NCBI GenBank assembly: GCA_900764215.1 | Contig: CAAFNI010000494.1 | Span: 1-14,230 of the forward strand | Reading direction: 5' to 3' | DNA length: 14,230 nucleotides | From: an uncultured Sutterella sp. | Lineage (GTDB): Bacteria; Pseudomonadota; Gammaproteobacteria; Burkholderiales; Burkholderiaceae_F | In this document: positions 12,699-14,230 of the stretch, piece by piece | Numbering within the stretch: the first letter of the stretch is position 1 | Layout of the letters: each line of letters opens with the position of its first letter | Notes under the pieces: generated by a model | Databases searched by the model: none | Seen by the model: the letters and a program-made list of their open reading frames with translations, nothing else | Told to the model about the DNA's origin: nothing | Translations under genes and position numbers: made by a program

Positions 12699-13912
12699 GC
12701 GGAGTCCTCCTTCTTCAGCGGCGGGCGCTTCCTGAGGGCGCGTACCGCAAGCACCATGAAAAGCCCGCTCCAGCAGCACAGAATGGCGACGTTGCGCCAG
12801 AGAATCGGTCCGTCGCCCGCGAGAAAGCACTGCTTGAAGGCCTCGACGGCGTAGGTGGGCGGCAAAAGCCTGCCGACCCACTCGATCCAGACGGGCACGC
12901 TTCTGAGGTCAAAGAGAAAGCCCGAGAGCATCAGGCTCGGCAAATAGGCGAGCACGACCGCAAGCTCGATCGCAAGGAACTGGTTCTTCACTTTGGCGGA
13001 GATGAAGAGGCCGAGCGCCGTGCCCATGGCGGTCAGCGAAAGCAGGATGGCGAACACGCCCAAGAGGCTTCCCCTGAGGGGCTGCCCGAATACGGCAAAG
13101 CTCACCAGGAGCGAAAGGAGCGCGCCCGCAAAGGCGATCCCCCAGTAGCTCAGCCACTTGGCGACGAAGATCTCGAGGGGCGACGCCGGCGTGGCGAAGA
13201 CCGCGGCCATGGTGCCCCGCTCCCACTCGCGCGCAATCACGATGGCGCTCATCATGGTGGACGCGGCGCCCACGACGATGACGAGAATGCCGGGCACCAG
13301 ATACCAGGTCGAGATGCTCGCCTCGTTGAACCAGCTGCGGGACGCGAGCGCCTTGACGGGGCCCGCGGTGACGCGCGAGGCGGCGGCGGGCTCGATCATG
13401 CCGTTGGCGACCATCTTCGTGAGGGAGGCGTTGAGCTGGCCCAGAACGTAGCTCTTGAAGAGCTGCGCGGAATTGCTGTCGACGCCGTAGATCGTGAGGC
13501 CGAGCGCCGCCGCTTCGCCCCGCTGTGCGTTTGCGGCAAAGCCCGCCGGAATCGTGAGAATGCATTCGACCTCGCGCGCCTCAAGCGCCTTTTCGGCGGG
13601 CGGCCGGGCGTAGTAGACCCTCGCGTCGAAGGTCGGGTTCGCGACGAAGTCGACCGCAATGCGCTGCGCCGCGCTCGTGCGCTCCTCGAGCACGATCGCA
13701 ACGGGCACGCCCTTCATGTCCATCGAGATGCCGAAGCCGCAGACGAGCAGCATGAAGAGCGGCAAGATGACGCCGATGACGAGCGCGGACGGGTCGCGTC
13801 CGATCTGGCGGCACTCCTTGACGACGAGCGCGATCGCGCGGGAGGCGGAAAACCGCAGAAGGCCTGCGCCGCCTTCCATGGAGCGCTTCGTCCCGAATCG
13901 TCCTTCGGTCAT
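12692..13912 (-). CDS. ybhS: ABC-2 type export permease, YbhS-like
   Basis: A 406-residue membrane subunit. It has an N-terminal helix (about 43-63) preceded by KECRQIGRDPSAL, a periplasmic domain (about 64-200), then helices at about 206-226, 255-275, 283-305, 315-335 and 374-392. AREWERGTMAAVFATPAS (228-245) is the coupling motif, and LPSLMLSGFLFDLRSVP (324-340) is the conserved ABC-2 exporter segment. These match E. coli YbhS, with about 20 extra N-terminal residues here. AAAGGAGG seven bases upstream supports the ATG at 13912; an in-frame ATG at codon 12 has no such site. It overlaps the ATPase gene by four bases (ATGA). E. coli YbhFSR exports cationic compounds and some antibiotics; the substrate here is not known. 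Confidence 0.92.
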   Translation of the reverse strand: MTEGRFGTKRSMEGGAGLLRFSASRAIALVVKECRQIGRDPSALVIGVILPLFMLLVCGFGISMDMKGVPVAIVLEERTSAAQRIAVDFVANPTFDARVYYARPPAEKALEAREVECILTIPAGFAANAQRGEAAALGLTIYGVDSNSAQLFKSYVLGQLNASLTKMVANGMIEPAAASRVTAGPVKALASRSWFNEASISTWYLVPGILVIVVGAASTMMSAIVIAREWERGTMAAVFATPASPLEIFVAKWLSYWGIAFAGALLSLLVSFAVFGQPLRGSLLGVFAILLSLTAMGTALGLFISAKVKNQFLAIELAVVLAYLPSLMLSGFLFDLRSVPVWIEWVGRLLPPTYAVEAFKQCFLAGDGPILWRNVAILCCWSGLFMVLAVRALRKRPPLKKEDSAC

Positions 13913-14230
13913 GGCGCGTCCTCCTTTCCAGCGGCTCGGGCGGCTTCGACAACGGCGATGAAGGCGTCCTCGATCGAGCGGATCGTGCGCTCGGGCGCCC
14001 CTTGCGCGGCCCGGGCGCGCACTTCGCCGGGCGTGCCGAGCGCGAGGATGCGGCCCGCATCCTGAATGAGGAAGCGGTCGCAGTATTCGGCCTCCTCCAT
14101 GAAGTGGGTCGTCACGACGATCGTCGTGCCGCCGGCCGCGAGCCGCGTGAGGCTGCGCCAGAAGGCGCGCCGTGAGGCGAGGTCCGCGCCCGAAGTCGCC
14201 TCGTCAAGAAAGAGGATCTTCGGCCGATGC
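13909..14230 (-). CDS. ybhF: ABC transporter ATPase, YbhF-like, C-terminal end only (runs off the window)
   Basis: The last 106 codons of an ATPase gene that continues beyond the right edge. Visible parts are Walker B and D-loop (KILFLDEATSGAD), the H-loop histidine in VVTTHFMEEAEYCDR, and a C-terminal SIEDAFIAVVEAA helix. It aligns closely by eye with the second ATPase half of E. coli YbhF, including the FMxEAEYCDR block. YbhF carries two ATPase domains in one chain; whether this one does cannot be seen. Most relatives have DEPTSGVD, whereas here it is DEATSGAD; the catalytic glutamate and D-loop aspartate remain. Its stop overlaps the ybhS start, so ATPase and both permeases form one operon. 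A membrane-fusion gene of the YbhG type may lie further up. Confidence 0.93.
   Translation of the reverse strand, partial: HRPKILFLDEATSGADLASRRAFWRSLTRLAAGGTTIVVTTHFMEEAEYCDRFLIQDAGRILALGTPGEVRARAAQGAPERTIRSIEDAFIAVVEAARAAGKEDAP

Noticed and set aside
11439..12854. A 471-codon plus-strand frame opposite the TetR and ybhR genes
   Set aside because: It crosses the boundary between two well-recognised minus-strand genes and shows the charged composition of an antisense shadow.
12699..12881. 61-codon upstream extension of YbhR
   Set aside because: It lies wholly inside the ybhS gene in another frame, is not membrane-like, and a strong ribosome site marks the internal ATG.

Overview
The window is GC-rich DNA from a Gram-negative bacterium. 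A Tat-exported molybdopterin oxidoreductase with a DmsB-type iron-sulfur partner, a sigma-32-type heat-shock promoter, a YbhFSR-type export operon and SotB all point to Proteobacteria. A gut betaproteobacterium of the Sutterellaceae type, which carries many such molybdoenzymes, is my best guess, but this is inference from gene content and composition only.

Layout. (1) 60-2921, plus strand: a two-gene respiratory cassette, a molybdenum catalytic subunit followed by a 16-cysteine electron-transfer subunit, closed by a strong terminator; no membrane anchor gene follows. (2) 3064-3878, minus strand: a visibly AT-richer hicA-hicB toxin-antitoxin module with its own promoter, likely operator and terminator, and an extra-stable UUCG hairpin between the two genes; it looks acquired. 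(3) 3879-4211: no convincing gene. (4) 4274-6184, plus strand: an AIM24/TIGR00266 protein and a tandem two-domain universal stress protein, each monocistronic. (5) 6304-8841, plus strand: a large fusion of an archaeo-eukaryotic-type primase domain and a superfamily 2 helicase, the architecture of the core protein of TOTE-type conflict systems, here with an added N-terminal coiled coil and no evident partner. (6) 8926-9504, minus strand: a small heat-shock protein with a near-consensus sigma-32 promoter and a leader that could fold over its ribosome binding site; it shares a bidirectional terminator with the helicase gene. (7) 9570-14230, minus strand: ybhF (C-terminal end only)-ybhS-ybhR-TetR regulator, with overlapping or closely spaced genes, then a separate sotB-like efflux transporter. 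This is a multidrug or xenobiotic export locus.

The themes are anaerobic respiration, stress survival and efflux. The least ordinary items are the primase-helicase protein, the regulatory architecture of hicAB, the heat-shock leader of the small chaperone, a plus-strand terminator in front of sotB with no evident plus-strand gene to serve, and a recurring pattern of hairpins that span stop codons.
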